Positions 44,251-53,431 are shown, counted from the first letter of the stretch. The stretch is DNA of 64,000 bases from Pseudomonadota bacterium (GCA_021811235.1 JAJZPG010000003.1:90610-154609), one strand, 5' to 3'. A program made the numbers and translations. The notes: a model not told the origin generated them from the sequence alone.

Positions 44251-44961
44251 TTATCGGCTAAGCCCTTGAATCCAGCGGGAATAAATTTTGTCCGCCAGCT
44301 CGTGGAGCCGGGCGGTGCGGGCCGCCATGTCCGCCTGGATGGCGGCGGGCGATTGCACGCCGGGGCTGTCGCTGGCGGCGATTTCGTCTGCGCCGTTGTC
44401 GCACCAGCTGGCGATGAGTTCAGGCGTCATTTCGACGTGGCACTGCATGCCGATGTGGCGGTCGTTCAGTACATAGGCCTGGTTGGCGCAGTACGCGCTG
44501 TCGAGGATGCGGACGGCACCCGGCGGCGGGGTGAAGGTTTCGCCGTGCCAGTGAAATGCCAGCATGGGCTCCTGGGGCTCGCCCAGCCAGGGGCGGGCGG
44601 CATCGGCGTCGGTCATGCGGACGTCGCCCCAGCCGATTTCCTTCACCGGATTGCGACCGACGCTGCCGCCCAGCGCCTTCGCCATCAGCTGTCCGCCGAG
44701 GCAGTGGCCGATCACCGGTATGTTCGCTGCGACGGCCTGGCGGATCAGCGCAAGCACGGGGGGAATCCACGGCAGGTCGTCGTTCACGCTCATCGGTCCC
44801 CCCATCAAGCAGAGGCCGGAAACGCCGTTAAGGGTAGCGGGCACGGCGTCGCCGGCGTCGATGCGGATCAGTTGCCAGGGAATGCCGTGGCGGTCCAGGA
44901 AGGTGGCGAAGTACCCCGGCCCTTCGGTCGGGGAATGACGAAAAATCAGGACAGGATGCAT
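44251..44961 (-). CDS. Class I glutamine amidotransferase-like protein
   Basis: A 236-residue GATase domain protein. The nucleophile elbow is VIGHCLGGQLMAKALGG with Cys87, and the histidine and glutamate of the triad are H175 and E177 in MQCHVEMTPE. It resembles the stand-alone GMP-synthase-like amidotransferases (COG0518), whose ammonia acceptor is often unknown. The start ATG lies directly on top of the start of the divergent protease-like gene, so there is no intergenic space at all. The N-terminus MHPVLIFRHSPTEGPGYFAT fits the family and supports this start. Confidence 0.85.
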   Translation of the reverse strand: MHPVLIFRHSPTEGPGYFATFLDRHGIPWQLIRIDAGDAVPATLNGVSGLCLMGGPMSVNDDLPWIPPVLALIRQAVAANIPVIGHCLGGQLMAKALGGSVGRNPVKEIGWGDVRMTDADAARPWLGEPQEPMLAFHWHGETFTPPPGAVRILDSAYCANQAYVLNDRHIGMQCHVEMTPELIASWCDNGADEIAASDSPGVQSPAAIQADMAARTARLHELADKIYSRWIQGLSR

Positions 44962-44962
44962 G

Positions 44963-45610
44963 ATGGCTTTCAAGAAAAAATCGATTGTTGCCATCTTAGC
45001 CGCAGGCGGGGTGGTATGCACGGCATCATGGGCAGCCAGTGTGTCGGTGGTGGGGCTGTTCAAGGACAAAGCCATCGTCAGCATCGACGGCGGCAAGCCG
45101 CGTACCCTCTCGGTGGGGCAGACGGTGCAGGGAGTGCGCCTGCTCACCGCCGATTCCGGCAGCGCCAGCTTCGACGTTGACGGCAAGCGCCGCACCCTGG
45201 GCATGGGGCAATCGTTCGCGGGCGGGGCACAGCCCGGTGCGCGCCAGAGCGTCTCGCTCACTGCCGATGCGCGCGGGCACTTCAGCGCGGCAGGGGCGAT
45301 CAATGGCTACCCGATGACTTTCCTCGTCGATACCGGTGCAACGACGATCGCCATCAGTGCGACCGAGGCGAGGCGAATCGGACTCGACTACAAGGCGGGG
45401 CAGGCTGCAGGCGTGAACACGGCGGCCGGCGTGGTGCCGGCCTGGCGCGTGACCTTCAATACCGTCAAGGTGGGGGGCATCAGCGTCAACCAGGTCGAGG
45501 GGCTGGTGATGGAGACGGGATTGAGCGTGCCGCTGCTGGGGATGAGTTTCCTCAACCGGATGGAGATGCGGCGCGACGGACAGACGATGACGCTGACCCA
45601 GCGCTACTGA
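44963..45610 (+). CDS. Retropepsin-like aspartic protease (clan AA, TIGR02281 type)
   Basis: A 215-residue exported protein. A signal peptide or N-terminal anchor (KKKSIVAILAAGGVVCTASWA) is followed by an SH3-like region and a single aspartic-protease domain with the active-site motif FLVDTGATTIAIS (D123) and the later VPLLGMSFLNRMEM. As in retropepsins the enzyme should work as a dimer. Substrate and role are unknown. I chose the second of two tandem ATG codons because AGGA lies six bases before it. The 5' end overlaps the divergent amidotransferase start. Confidence 0.85.
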   Translation: MAFKKKSIVAILAAGGVVCTASWAASVSVVGLFKDKAIVSIDGGKPRTLSVGQTVQGVRLLTADSGSASFDVDGKRRTLGMGQSFAGGAQPGARQSVSLTADARGHFSAAGAINGYPMTFLVDTGATTIAISATEARRIGLDYKAGQAAGVNTAAGVVPAWRVTFNTVKVGGISVNQVEGLVMETGLSVPLLGMSFLNRMEMRRDGQTMTLTQRY

Positions 45611-45625
45611 TTCCGAATGGCAGAA

Positions 45626-45660
45626 TACAAACAAGGCCTGCAATGCAGGCCTTGTTTGTA
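45626..45660. terminator. Long perfect inverted repeat, probable bidirectional terminator
   Basis: TACAAACAAGGCCTGCA, one base, then its exact 17-base complement. It lies between the protease-like gene and folE2, which converge here. The T-rich arm TTGTTTGTA can serve as the tail on both strands. The following 45661-45799 stretch holds weaker GC-rich hairpins (GCCGCAAG/CTTGCGGC) and no gene. Confidence 0.7.
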
Positions 45661-45799
45661 TTGGGCTGCGCGTACTTGCACAGCCTTACGTTTGTGGCTT
45701 CGCCGCAAGCTAAGCCTTGCGGCGCTTGTGGCTACGGCCCGCTGCGCTTAACGTTCGCTTCGCTCACGTTACCCTGCGCCGCAAACGGGCCCAGGCGAG

Positions 45800-46612
45800 T
45801 TACGCCTTGGGCCGTTTGTCACGTTCGATCAGCGCGTACGCGGAGTGGTTGTGGATCGACTCGAAGTTCTCGGCCTCCACCACGTAGGCGTCGATCAGGG
45901 GTTCGGCGTTCATCGCGGCAGCGACGTCGCGCACGATGTCCTCGACGAATTTCGGGTTGTCGTAGGCGCGCTCGGTGACGTATTTCTCGTCCGGCCGCTT
46001 CAACAGACCGAACAGCTCGCACGAGGCCTGGTCCTCGACCTTGCGCACCAGGTCCTCGATCCACAGGAAACCGTTGGTCTTCGCGCTGACGGTGACGTGC
46101 GAGCGCTGGTTGTGCGCGCCGTAGTCGGAGATCTTCTTCGAGCACGGGCACAGGCTGGTCACCGGCACCAGCACCTTGGTGGTGTGGGTGTACTGGCCGT
46201 TCTCGATCGCACCGATGAAGGTGACTTCGTAGTCGAGCAGGCTCTGCACGCCCGAGATGGGTGCCGATTTGTTGACGAAGTAGGGGAAGCTCATCTCGAT
46301 GTAGCCAGATTCGGCTTCCAGGCGTTCGACCATCTGGCGCAGCATGCCTTCGAAGTTTTCCACCGAAATCTCGCGTTCGCGCGTGTTGAGGATTTCGATG
46401 AAACGCGACATGTGCGTGCCCTTGAAGTTGTGCGGCAGGTACACGTACATGTTGAAGCTGGCGATGGTGTGCTGGACGCCGCCGCTCTTGTCGGCTACAC
46501 GAACCGGATGGCGGATGCTCTTGATGCCGACCTTGTTGATGGCGATTTGCCGTGTGTCGGCCGAGCTTTGCACGTCGGGCATGCAAACGGCGGTGTCGCA
46601 AATCTGGTTCAT
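45800..46612 (-). CDS. folE2: GTP cyclohydrolase FolE2 (type IB)
   Basis: A 270-residue FolE2 of the COG1469 family. Diagnostic blocks are [36 protein letters not shown] and the metal-site cysteine in [23 protein letters not shown]. It converts GTP to dihydroneopterin triphosphate for folate and queuosine. Unlike FolE it works with metals other than zinc, and in several bacteria it is induced by zinc shortage through Zur. The gene has its own promoter just behind dxs, with a 25-bp palindrome over it, so regulated expression is likely. No folE is in the window. Confidence 0.95.
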   Translation of the reverse strand: MNQICDTAVCMPDVQSSADTRQIAINKVGIKSIRHPVRVADKSGGVQHTIASFNMYVYLPHNFKGTHMSRFIEILNTREREISVENFEGMLRQMVERLEAESGYIEMSFPYFVNKSAPISGVQSLLDYEVTFIGAIENGQYTHTTKVLVPVTSLCPCSKKISDYGAHNQRSHVTVSAKTNGFLWIEDLVRKVEDQASCELFGLLKRPDEKYVTERAYDNPKFVEDIVRDVAAAMNAEPLIDAYVVEAENFESIHNHSAYALIERDKRPKA

Positions 46613-46632
46613 GGCAGGATCCTCGAATCAAT

Positions 46633-46657
46633 GCAGTTTAGACTAAGTATAAACTGC
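46633..46657. promoter_or_regulatory. Palindromic operator over the folE2 promoter
   Basis: GCAGTTTA, nine bases, TAAACTGC: a perfect 8-bp inverted repeat 25 bp long. It covers the -10 element of the folE2 promoter (minus strand TATACT, 46646-46651) and the expected transcription start, which is where a repressor would bind. Zur is a candidate because of FolE2 biology, but the sequence does not clearly match the Zur boxes I know. Confidence 0.6.
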
Positions 46658-46674
46658 GCGAATAGTTGAGTAAA
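46646..46674 (-). promoter_or_regulatory. Promoter of folE2
   Basis: On the minus strand TTTACT (46669-46674), a 17-bp spacer, TATACT (46646-46651). It begins one base below the dxs stop codon, so folE2 is transcribed separately from the xseB-ispA-dxs run. Confidence 0.65.
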
Positions 46675-48531
46675 CTACTCGGGTAATAGGGTTATCCGCT
46701 GGCGCACGGCGCGTTCGATGCCGGCGGCATCGAGGCCGCATTCGGCCAGCATCTTTTGCGGGTCGCCGTGCTCGATGAAGACGTCGGGCAGGCCCAGATG
46801 CAGGACCGGCACCGGGATGCCGAGTTCTGCCAGCGCCTCGGCCACCCCGGCGCCCGCACCCCCCGCCACCGCGTTTTCCTCCAGCGTGACCAGCAGGCGA
46901 TGGTCCTGCGCCAGTTCACGCAGCAGATCGATATCCAGCGGTTTCACGAAACGCATGTCGGCCACACTGGCATCGAGCGTCTCGGCGGCGGCAAGCGCCG
47001 GCGCTACCAGACTGCCGAAGGCGACGAAGGCGACGCCACTGCCGCGCCGGCGCAGCAGGCCCTTGCCGATTTCGACGGGCTCGAGTCCGGGCTCGATCGC
47101 CGCGCCGGTGCCGCTGCCGCGGGGATAGCGCACCGCGGACGGGCCGTCGTGCCGGAAGGCGGCGGTCAGCAGGCGGCGGCATTCGTTCTCGTCCGACGGC
47201 GCGGCGATCAGCATGTTGGGGATGCAGCGCAGGAAGGACAAATCGAAGCTGCCGGCGTGGGTGGGGCCGTCGGCGCCGACCAGGCCGGCGCGGTCGATCG
47301 CCAGCATCACCGGCAGGTTCTGCAGCGCGACGTCGTGGATCAGTTGGTCGTAGGCGCGCTGCAGGAAGGTCGAATAGATCGCCACCACCGGCTTCACACC
47401 TTCGCAGGCGAGGCCCGCGGCGAAGGTCAGCGCGTGCTGCTCGGCGATGCCGACGTCGAAGTAGCGCTTGGGGTAGAGCTCCGAGAAGCGCACCAGCCCC
47501 GAGCCTTCGCGCATCGCCGGGGTGATGCCGACCAGCCGGGAATCGGCGGCGGCCATGTCGCACAGCCAGTCGCCGAACACCTGGGTGTAGGTGGGCTTGC
47601 CGCCGGATTTTTCGGCGACGCCGGTCGCCGGATCGAAGCGCGACACCCCGTGGTACAGGCAGGGGTTGGTTTCGGCAGGCTCGTAGCCCTTGCCCTTGCG
47701 GGTCACCACATGCAGGAACTGCGGTCCGCTGAGCTGCTTGATGTTGGAAAGCGTGTCGACCAGCACGTCGAGATCGTGGCCGTCGATCGGACCGATGTAA
47801 TTGAAGCCGAATTCCTCGAACAGGGTGCCGGGCGTCACCATGCCCTTCATGTGTTCCTCGGCGCGTTTGGCCAGTTCCTTGATCGGCGGCACCGCGGACA
47901 GCACCTTCTCACCGGCGCGGCGGGCGGCCGCGTAGAACTTGCCCGACATCAGGCGGGCCAGGTAGTTGTTCAAGGCGCCGACGTTGGGCGAGATCGACAT
48001 GTCGTTGTCGTTCAGCACGACCAGCAGCGGCAGGGTGGTGGCGCCGGCGTTGTTGAGCGCCTCGAAGGCCATGCCGGCGGTCATCGCGCCGTCGCCGATG
48101 ATGGCCACTGCGCGCTGGTCGGTGCCGAGATGGTGGAAGGCCTCGGCCATGCCGAGCGCAGCCGAGATCGAGGTGCTGGAGTGGCCGGCGCCGAAGGCGT
48201 CGTACTCGCTCTCGGCGCGGCGCGGGAAGCCGGCGATGCCGCCCGCCTGGCGCAGGCCGGCCATCGCTGCGCGACGGCCGGTGAGGATTTTGTGGGCGTA
48301 ACTCTGGTGGCCGACATCCCAGACGATGCGGTCGCTCGGCGTGTCGAACACGTAATGCAGCGCCAGCGTGAGTTCCACCGCGCCCAGGTTCGAGGCCAGA
48401 TGGCCGCCGGTATGGGCGACGGAGTTCACCAGAAATTCCCGCAGTTCGGCGGCCAGTTTCGGCAGTTCGGCGGGTGGGAGGGCGCGCAGGTCGGCGGGGG
48501 TATGGAGGGTGTCGAGCAAGGGTGTGGTCAT
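46675..48531 (-). CDS. dxs: 1-deoxy-D-xylulose-5-phosphate synthase
   Basis: A 618-residue thiamine-diphosphate enzyme. The ThDP motif is [18 protein letters not shown] ending in [13 protein letters not shown]. The N-terminal [18 protein letters not shown] block and the transketolase C-terminal part with [16 protein letters not shown] are present. It condenses pyruvate and glyceraldehyde-3-phosphate to start the MEP isoprenoid pathway. It follows ispA by one base, so xseB-ispA-dxs is a single operon as in E. coli. Confidence 0.97.
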   Translation of the reverse strand: MTTPLLDTLHTPADLRALPPAELPKLAAELREFLVNSVAHTGGHLASNLGAVELTLALHYVFDTPSDRIVWDVGHQSYAHKILTGRRAAMAGLRQAGGIAGFPRRAESEYDAFGAGHSSTSISAALGMAEAFHHLGTDQRAVAIIGDGAMTAGMAFEALNNAGATTLPLLVVLNDNDMSISPNVGALNNYLARLMSGKFYAAARRAGEKVLSAVPPIKELAKRAEEHMKGMVTPGTLFEEFGFNYIGPIDGHDLDVLVDTLSNIKQLSGPQFLHVVTRKGKGYEPAETNPCLYHGVSRFDPATGVAEKSGGKPTYTQVFGDWLCDMAAADSRLVGITPAMREGSGLVRFSELYPKRYFDVGIAEQHALTFAAGLACEGVKPVVAIYSTFLQRAYDQLIHDVALQNLPVMLAIDRAGLVGADGPTHAGSFDLSFLRCIPNMLIAAPSDENECRRLLTAAFRHDGPSAVRYPRGSGTGAAIEPGLEPVEIGKGLLRRRGSGVAFVAFGSLVAPALAAAETLDASVADMRFVKPLDIDLLRELAQDHRLLVTLEENAVAGGAGAGVAEALAELGIPVPVLHLGLPDVFIEHGDPQKMLAECGLDAAGIERAVRQRITLLPE

Positions 48532-48532
48532 G

Positions 48533-49420
48533 TCAGAACGTCCGCTCGACCACGAAGTCGGCCAGCTGGCGCAAGCGGGCGGCCGGGGCCTCCAGGGAAT
48601 CCAGTGCGGCGTGCGCGTCGGCGCGCAGTTCCTGCGCCAGTTCGCGCGCGCGCGCCGCGCCGAGCAGGCTGACGTAGGTCGGCTTGTTGTTCGCGGCGTC
48701 CTTGCCGGCGGTCTTGCCTAGTGTGGCGGTCGAGGCTTCGGCGTCGAGCACGTCGTCGACCACCTGGAATGCCAGCCCGATGCATTTGGCGTAGTGGTCG
48801 AGCGCGGCGGTGGCGGCTTCGGATGCGGTGCCGCAGTGCGCGCCGAGCAGGACCGCGGCGCGGATCAGCGCGCCGGTCTTGTGGATGTGCATGAATTCGA
48901 GTTCCGCCAGGTCGAGCGGCTTGCCCACGCTGGCCAGGTCGATCGCCTGCCCGCCGGCCATGCCGCGCGAGCCGGCCGCCTGCGCAAGCACCTGCACCAT
49001 CTTCAGTTGGGTGGCGGCATCGTCGGCCAGCGGCTGCGAGGCGAGGATGTCGAACGCCAGGCTTTGCAGCGCGTCGCCCACCAGGAGCGCGGTGGCTTCG
49101 TCGAATTCGACGTGCACCGTGGGTTTGCCGCGCCTGAGTGCGTCGTCGTCCATCGCCGGCATGTCGTCGTGCACCAGCGAGTAGGCGTGGATCAGTTCGA
49201 CCGCCGCAGCGGCGTGCTGCACGCGTCCGACATCGGCCGCGGTGACTTCGCCGGCGGCGAACGCCAGCAGCGGACGCACCCGCTTGCCGCCGCCCAGCAC
49301 GGCGTAGCGCATCGCTTCGTGCAGGCGCTCGGGAGCGATGCGGGCAGGGGGGAGCCAGTCGGCCAGCACGCTTTCCATGCGTGCCTGGCAGTCCTGCATC
49401 CAGGCGGCGAAATCAGTCAT
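48533..49420 (-). CDS. ispA: Farnesyl diphosphate synthase
   Basis: A 295-residue short-chain prenyltransferase. The first aspartate-rich motif is [17 protein letters not shown], which has the two-residue insertion typical of bacterial FPP synthases, and the second is [15 protein letters not shown]. It makes farnesyl diphosphate from IPP and DMAPP. It overlaps xseB by eight bases and is followed at once by dxs. The start ATG at 49420 gives the usual length. Confidence 0.96.
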   Translation of the reverse strand: MTDFAAWMQDCQARMESVLADWLPPARIAPERLHEAMRYAVLGGGKRVRPLLAFAAGEVTAADVGRVQHAAAAVELIHAYSLVHDDMPAMDDDALRRGKPTVHVEFDEATALLVGDALQSLAFDILASQPLADDAATQLKMVQVLAQAAGSRGMAGGQAIDLASVGKPLDLAELEFMHIHKTGALIRAAVLLGAHCGTASEAATAALDHYAKCIGLAFQVVDDVLDAEASTATLGKTAGKDAANNKPTYVSLLGAARARELAQELRADAHAALDSLEAPAARLRQLADFVVERTF

Positions 49421-49655
49421 CGGCGTCTTCGGTCCTGAAGGGCTGCAGGCTGCCGTTTTCCAGGATCTTCACCTGTTGTTCGGCATCGGCCAGTTGCTGG
49501 CGGCAGTAGTGCAACAGCTCGGCGCCGCGCTTGTAGGCAGCCAGCGAGGCCTCCAGTGGCAGTTGTCCGGACTCCATGTCGGCGACGATGGCTTCGAGTT
49601 CGGCCAGCGCGGATTCGTAATCTTTGGGAGGGGCGGCGGCGCGGGGCTTGGCCAT
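49413..49655 (-). CDS. xseB: Exodeoxyribonuclease VII small subunit
   Basis: An 80-residue XseB with the pattern YESALAELEAIVADMESGQL and LEASLAAYKRGAELLHYCRQ, a two-helix coiled hairpin. It binds XseA to form the single-strand-specific exonuclease VII. It is first in the xseB-ispA-dxs operon. A minus-strand TAAAGT lies about 30 bases upstream. The large subunit gene is not in the window. Confidence 0.94.
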   Translation of the reverse strand: MAKPRAAAPPKDYESALAELEAIVADMESGQLPLEASLAAYKRGAELLHYCRQQLADAEQQVKILENGSLQPFRTEDADD

Positions 49656-49732
49656 TCAGATAAACCGGCAGAGACAAAGAACGCTACTTTAACAAATTCA
49701 GCGTGCATGCGCCTCCCCGGGGGAAATGCCTG

Positions 49733-49741
49733 TGCTAGAAT
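49733..49741 (+). promoter_or_regulatory. Extended -10 promoter of the Rieske oxygenase gene
   Basis: TGC followed by TAGAAT (49736-49741), then CGCGCCCTTTCC. The same TAGAAT-nnnGCCCTTTCC pattern lies in front of rplU. Transcription would start near 49748, giving a leader of about 105 bases. Confidence 0.55.
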
Positions 49742-49751
49742 CGCGCCCTTT

Positions 49752-49825
49752 CCCTGAGCGTTTTCAGGGGTTCATCCGTTAATCCGGTGGGTCATTTACT
49801 TGCCGCTCCAGGGATGTTTCTGGAG
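49752..49825 (+). other. Structured 5' leader of the Rieske oxygenase gene
   Basis: Two hairpins lie in the leader: CCCTGA/TCAGGG (49752-49769) and CTCCAG/CTGGAG (49806-49825). Both are short with 6-8 base loops. They could control translation or mRNA stability. I do not recognise a riboswitch class. Confidence 0.35.
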
Positions 49826-49852
49826 GGGGCTTGGTTTTGAGTAGGGTACGCC

Positions 49853-50965
49853 ATGAGCGATCTCGCCGAATCCAGCGCCTTGTCGCTAACTTCGCCTCAG
49901 CTGCCAGTTTCCTGGTACTTCGATCCAGTCATCTACGAACTGGAGCTCAAGCATCTGTTCAAACACGGCCCCGGTTATGCGGGCCATCAACTGATGGTGC
50001 CGGAGACGGGCGACTATCACGCGCTCGAAATGTTCGATGGCGCGAAAATGCTGGTCAACAGCGGCGCGGGCATCGAACTGCTGTCGAACGTGTGCCGCCA
50101 TCGCCAGGCACTGATGCTGAAAGGGCGCGGCAAACTGCCGTCGAACAACATCGTCTGCCCGATCCATCGCTGGACCTACGACAGCCAGGGCAGGCTGATG
50201 GGCGCGCCGGAGTTCCCCGGCAACCCCTGCCTTAACCTGAATCGCACCGGCCTGCAGAACTGGCAGGGCCTGCTGTTCGCCGGTGAGCGCGACGTCAAGG
50301 CCGATCTCGCCGGCATGCAGGTTGCACGCGAACTGGATTTTTCAGGCTTCATGCTCGACCGCGTCGAGGTGACGCATTACGCCTGCAACTGGAAAACCTT
50401 CATCGAGGTGTATCTGGAGGACTACCACGTCGCCCCGTATCACCCCGGCCTCGGCCATTTCGTCACCTGCGACGACCTCAAGTGGGAATACGGCGACTGG
50501 TGGTCGGTGCAGACGGTGGGGGTGAATCGCGGGCTGGCCAAGGCGGGGTCGCCGGTGTATCAGAAATGGCACGAACAGGTGCTGGCCTACGACCGCGGCC
50601 AGGCGCCCAGGCATGGTGCGATCTGGCTCACCTACTATCCGGGCCTGATGGTCGAGTGGTATCCGCACGTGCTGGTGGTGTCGTCGATCGTGCCGACCGG
50701 CGTCGAGTCGTGCAGCAACATCGTCGAGTTCTACTACCCCGAGGATATCGCGCTGTTCGAACGCGCCTTCATCGAGGCCGAACAGGCGGCGTACAACGAG
50801 ACCGCGGTGGAGGACGAGGACATCTGCCTGCGCATGCACGAAGGCCGCCGTGCCCTGTACAAACAGGGCATTTCGGAGACCGGACCCTACCAGTCGCCGA
50901 TGGAGGACGGCATGATGCACTTCCACGCCTTCCTGCGGCGGCAGATCGAGCCGCACCTGAAATGA
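49853..50965 (+). CDS. Rieske non-heme iron oxygenase alpha subunit
   Basis: A 370-residue ring-hydroxylating-type oxygenase. The Rieske 2Fe-2S ligands are C81/H83 (VCRHRQ) and C102/H105 (CPIHRWTYD). The mononuclear iron site is EVYLEDYHVAPYHPGLGHF, with a later aspartate in AVEDEDICLR. The sequence is nearest to choline-monooxygenase-like oxygenases. No ferredoxin, reductase or beta subunit gene is adjacent, so it is an orphan alpha subunit whose substrate cannot be told from context. It is divergent from xseB and ends in a strong terminator. Confidence 0.88.
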   Translation: MSDLAESSALSLTSPQLPVSWYFDPVIYELELKHLFKHGPGYAGHQLMVPETGDYHALEMFDGAKMLVNSGAGIELLSNVCRHRQALMLKGRGKLPSNNIVCPIHRWTYDSQGRLMGAPEFPGNPCLNLNRTGLQNWQGLLFAGERDVKADLAGMQVARELDFSGFMLDRVEVTHYACNWKTFIEVYLEDYHVAPYHPGLGHFVTCDDLKWEYGDWWSVQTVGVNRGLAKAGSPVYQKWHEQVLAYDRGQAPRHGAIWLTYYPGLMVEWYPHVLVVSSIVPTGVESCSNIVEFYYPEDIALFERAFIEAEQAAYNETAVEDEDICLRMHEGRRALYKQGISETGPYQSPMEDGMMHFHAFLRRQIEPHLK

Positions 50966-50983
50966 GCCCTTGCGCTCTCCCCA

Positions 50984-51011
50984 ACGGGCGGCTTCTTCCG
51001 CCCGTTTTTTT
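50984..51011 (+). terminator. Rho-independent terminator after the Rieske gene
   Basis: ACGGGCGG, CTTCTT loop, CCGCCCGT, then a run of seven T. An 8-bp perfect stem. Confidence 0.85.
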
Positions 51012-51035
51012 CGCCCGCTGCGCCGGGCGCCTGCC

Positions 51036-51902
51036 ATGAAATCGAGCTGGATGCTGGTGGCGGCCGCGTTGTTCGCGCTGATGAGCGTGCTGGTGAAGCA
51101 CGCCTCGGCCACCTTCTCCCCGGCCGAACTGGTGTTCTACCGCTCGGCCTTCGGCCTCGTCGCAATCTGGACGGTGATCGCCGTCGGCCATCGCCGCCTG
51201 CTGGCGCCGCTTGCCACGCCGCATTTCAAGGCCCATTTCCGGCGCGGGCTGTCCGGTTTTGCCGCGCTGGTGCTGTTCTTCTATGCGCTGGCGCGCTTGC
51301 CGCTCGCGACTGCCGTGACGCTCAATTACACGGCACCGCTGTTTCTTGCCGCGTTGTCGGCCTGGTGGCTGCAGGAACGCCACGGGCGTGGTCTCGTCGG
51401 TGCGGTGCTGCTCGGATTCGTCGGCATCGTGTTGCTGCTGCGGCCGCAGGTACAGGGCCAGGCCTGGCTGCCGGCGTTGGCCGGGCTGGTGTCGGGCATG
51501 CTGGCGGCGGTGGCCTACGTCAACGTCAAGCAGCTCGGCAGGCTCGGCGAAGCGGAGTGGCGGGTGGTGTTCTATTTCACCTTGCTGTCGACCGCGGGCG
51601 GCGCGGCCTGGATGGCGGCGGCCGGGTTCCACGTGCCGCGCGCGGCGGACTGGCCGTGGCTCGTCGGCATCGGCGTCACCGCCACGGTGGCGCAGCTGGC
51701 GCTGACGCGCGCCTATCATCGCGGCCGCACGCTCACGGTCGGCTCGCTGGCCTACACCACGGTGGGTTTTTCCGCCTTGTACGGCGTGCTGCTGTTCGGC
51801 GAGCGGCTGCCGCTCCTGGCCTGGATCGGGATGGCAGTGGTGGCGGCTGCGGGCGTGTGGGCGGTGCGGGCCTCGACGCCGGTGCGCTCCGATTCGCTAT
51901 AG
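51036..51902 (+). CDS. EamA/DMT family transporter
   Basis: A 288-residue integral membrane protein with about ten hydrophobic helices arranged as two EamA repeats. The first starts WMLVAAALFALMSVLVKHAS and the second near residue 150. The EamA pattern YTAPLFLAALSAWWLQE closes the first repeat and GVLLFGERLPLLAWIGMAVV the second. The family exports small metabolites such as amino acids; the substrate is unknown. It lies just after the Rieske terminator, and I selected the ATG at 51036 because the frame upstream crosses that terminator. Confidence 0.88.
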   Translation: MKSSWMLVAAALFALMSVLVKHASATFSPAELVFYRSAFGLVAIWTVIAVGHRRLLAPLATPHFKAHFRRGLSGFAALVLFFYALARLPLATAVTLNYTAPLFLAALSAWWLQERHGRGLVGAVLLGFVGIVLLLRPQVQGQAWLPALAGLVSGMLAAVAYVNVKQLGRLGEAEWRVVFYFTLLSTAGGAAWMAAAGFHVPRAADWPWLVGIGVTATVAQLALTRAYHRGRTLTVGSLAYTTVGFSALYGVLLFGERLPLLAWIGMAVVAAAGVWAVRASTPVRSDSL

Positions 51903-51929
51903 TGGAAGCACATCGCAGAGGAGACCACC

Positions 51930-52298
51930 ATGATCAGCCTGAACGTCAAGAACAACCAGATCGCCGTCACGGTGATGGGGCAATTCACGCTCGACGATTA
52001 CCGAGAATTCGAGCAGGCGGTGTGTTACGGCATCCAGTTCCAGGGCGCGGTCAACCTGCTGTTCGATCTCCGCGACATGCTGTCGTACAGCGTCGACGTC
52101 GCATGGGAGGAGTTGAAATTCTCGCGCGAGCACAAGAACGATTTCGGCCGCATCGCCATCCTCACCGGCGATCAGTGGGTGGCGTGGAGCATGTGGATCA
52201 ACCGCCTGTTCATGTCGGCGGATATCCGCCTGTTCGACGATCTGGAGATGGCGCAGGCCTGGGTGGCGGGCGGCGAACTGCCGGCTGCGGCAGGGTGA
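51930..52298 (+). CDS. SpoIIAA/STAS-like domain protein
   Basis: A 122-residue soluble protein. Its alternating beta-alpha layout (GQFTLDDYREFEQAVCYG, VNLLFDLRDMLSYSVDVAWE, FGRIAILTGDQWVAW) fits the SpoIIAA-like/DUF3478 fold related to STAS domains and CRAL-TRIO. The role is unknown. A GAGGAG ribosome site is seven bases before the ATG. The stop overlaps the start of the next gene (TGATG), so the two are translated together. Confidence 0.75.
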   Translation: MISLNVKNNQIAVTVMGQFTLDDYREFEQAVCYGIQFQGAVNLLFDLRDMLSYSVDVAWEELKFSREHKNDFGRIAILTGDQWVAWSMWINRLFMSADIRLFDDLEMAQAWVAGGELPAAAG

Positions 52299-52684
52299 TG
52301 CGGGCGGCGTTCGGTCTCGCCGCAACCCTGCTGGCCACAGCGGGGTGGGCGAATGGAACGTGGCGTGTGACGCAGGAGACCGCAGCCGAAGTGGTGGCGA
52401 TCGATGTCGCCAGTTTCGAGCGTACGGCAGGAGGGGTCCGTTTCCGCGAGCGGCACACGCTGCGCGGCGGCCAGACCGATCCCCATACCTTGCGCGTCTT
52501 GCGCGAAGTGCTGGCAAAGCGGGTGATCGATTGTCGCCGCCGCCGCATCGCCACCCTGTCGAGGGCGGTATTCGATACCGACGACGCACTGATCGGCCAT
52601 CAGGCAGTGCGGCTGCAACAGGCCGTCTGGCAGCCGGTCAGGCGTGGAGAGGCCGTTTTCAGACTGGCCTGCGGGCCTTCATGA
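52298..52684 (+). CDS. Small exported protein of unknown function
   Basis: A 128-residue protein with a signal peptide (AAFGLAATLLATAGWA) followed by a mostly beta domain, including RFRERHTLRGGQTDPHTLRV and VIDCRRRRIATLSRAVFDTD, and two cysteines that could form a disulfide. The outline resembles small surface-adhesin-E-like or lipocalin-like periplasmic proteins, but I cannot assign a family. Its start is shared with the stop of the STAS-like gene. The end overlaps the convergent DUF3025 gene by six bases. Confidence 0.65.
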   Translation: MRAAFGLAATLLATAGWANGTWRVTQETAAEVVAIDVASFERTAGGVRFRERHTLRGGQTDPHTLRVLREVLAKRVIDCRRRRIATLSRAVFDTDDALIGHQAVRLQQAVWQPVRRGEAVFRLACGPS

Positions 52685-53431
52685 ATCGGCGCCGCGCAGG
52701 GGCCGGAAGATGTCCCGATCGGCGTAATACGCGGCATCTGCATTGGCGGCATCCCAGCCTGGAATGCCCTGAACCGGCAGCGGAGGCAGCTGGCGCGGCG
52801 AGTCGATGTCTTCCAGTGCGGTGACGGCCAGCGTCTCGGCGGCACCGAGCTCGAGCGAATCCGCGTTTAGCGGCAGACATTTTCCGGTCATCGAAGGGTA
52901 AGGCGCCAGCGCCTTCTCCAGCAGTGCGTGGCCCACCACCACGAAGCGCATTTCATTTTCCACGCGTGCACGCGCATCCCAGAACAAGGGCTGCCAGGCG
53001 TGTGCCCGGAGCATTTCGGGCAGGGCGGGATCGCGGCTGATCACCCACACGCCCGATTCGTCCAGCACGGTCAGCGCGTCGCGGCGGCGGCCCCGCAGGC
53101 TTTGGGTCTCCCGGGCGATGGCATTGCCGTGAGCCGCGTTCAGCGCCGCCTTGAAGCGTGGAAAGCGCAGCCACACCAGCGCGTTCAGCACGTCGTGCCA
53201 GGTATCGGCGCGGCTTGGAACCTGGCCGCTGTGCAGGATCTGCATCTCGTAATCGCGTGCCGGCATGGGGCCGGCGGGCGCGACGAAAACAAGCGGCAGC
53301 CCGCGCGCCTGCCGAGTGCCGAGCGCGGCGGCACGCGCATTGAGCGCCGCCAGGTCGGGCAGCCCGCGCGTCAGTTCGAGCGCGTCGATCAGTTCCCGAT
53401 AGGGTGCGAAAGCGGGGTGGTCGAAATTCAA
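52679..53431 (-). CDS. DUF3025 domain protein
   Basis: A 250-residue protein of the DUF3025 family, known mainly from Beta- and Gammaproteobacteria and without assigned function. Conserved parts are YEMQILHSGQVPSRADTWHD, NALVWLRFPRFKAALN and FVVVGHALLEKALAPYPSMT. I take a TTG at 53431 as start because it overlaps the stop of the upstream thioredoxin-like gene (ATTGA) and gives MNFDHPAFAPYRELID. The family is soluble with no membrane helix. It is third in the pip / thioredoxin-like / DUF3025 run. Confidence 0.8.
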   Translation of the reverse strand: MNFDHPAFAPYRELIDALELTRGLPDLAALNARAAALGTRQARGLPLVFVAPAGPMPARDYEMQILHSGQVPSRADTWHDVLNALVWLRFPRFKAALNAAHGNAIARETQSLRGRRRDALTVLDESGVWVISRDPALPEMLRAHAWQPLFWDARARVENEMRFVVVGHALLEKALAPYPSMTGKCLPLNADSLELGAAETLAVTALEDIDSPRQLPPLPVQGIPGWDAANADAAYYADRDIFRPLRGADS

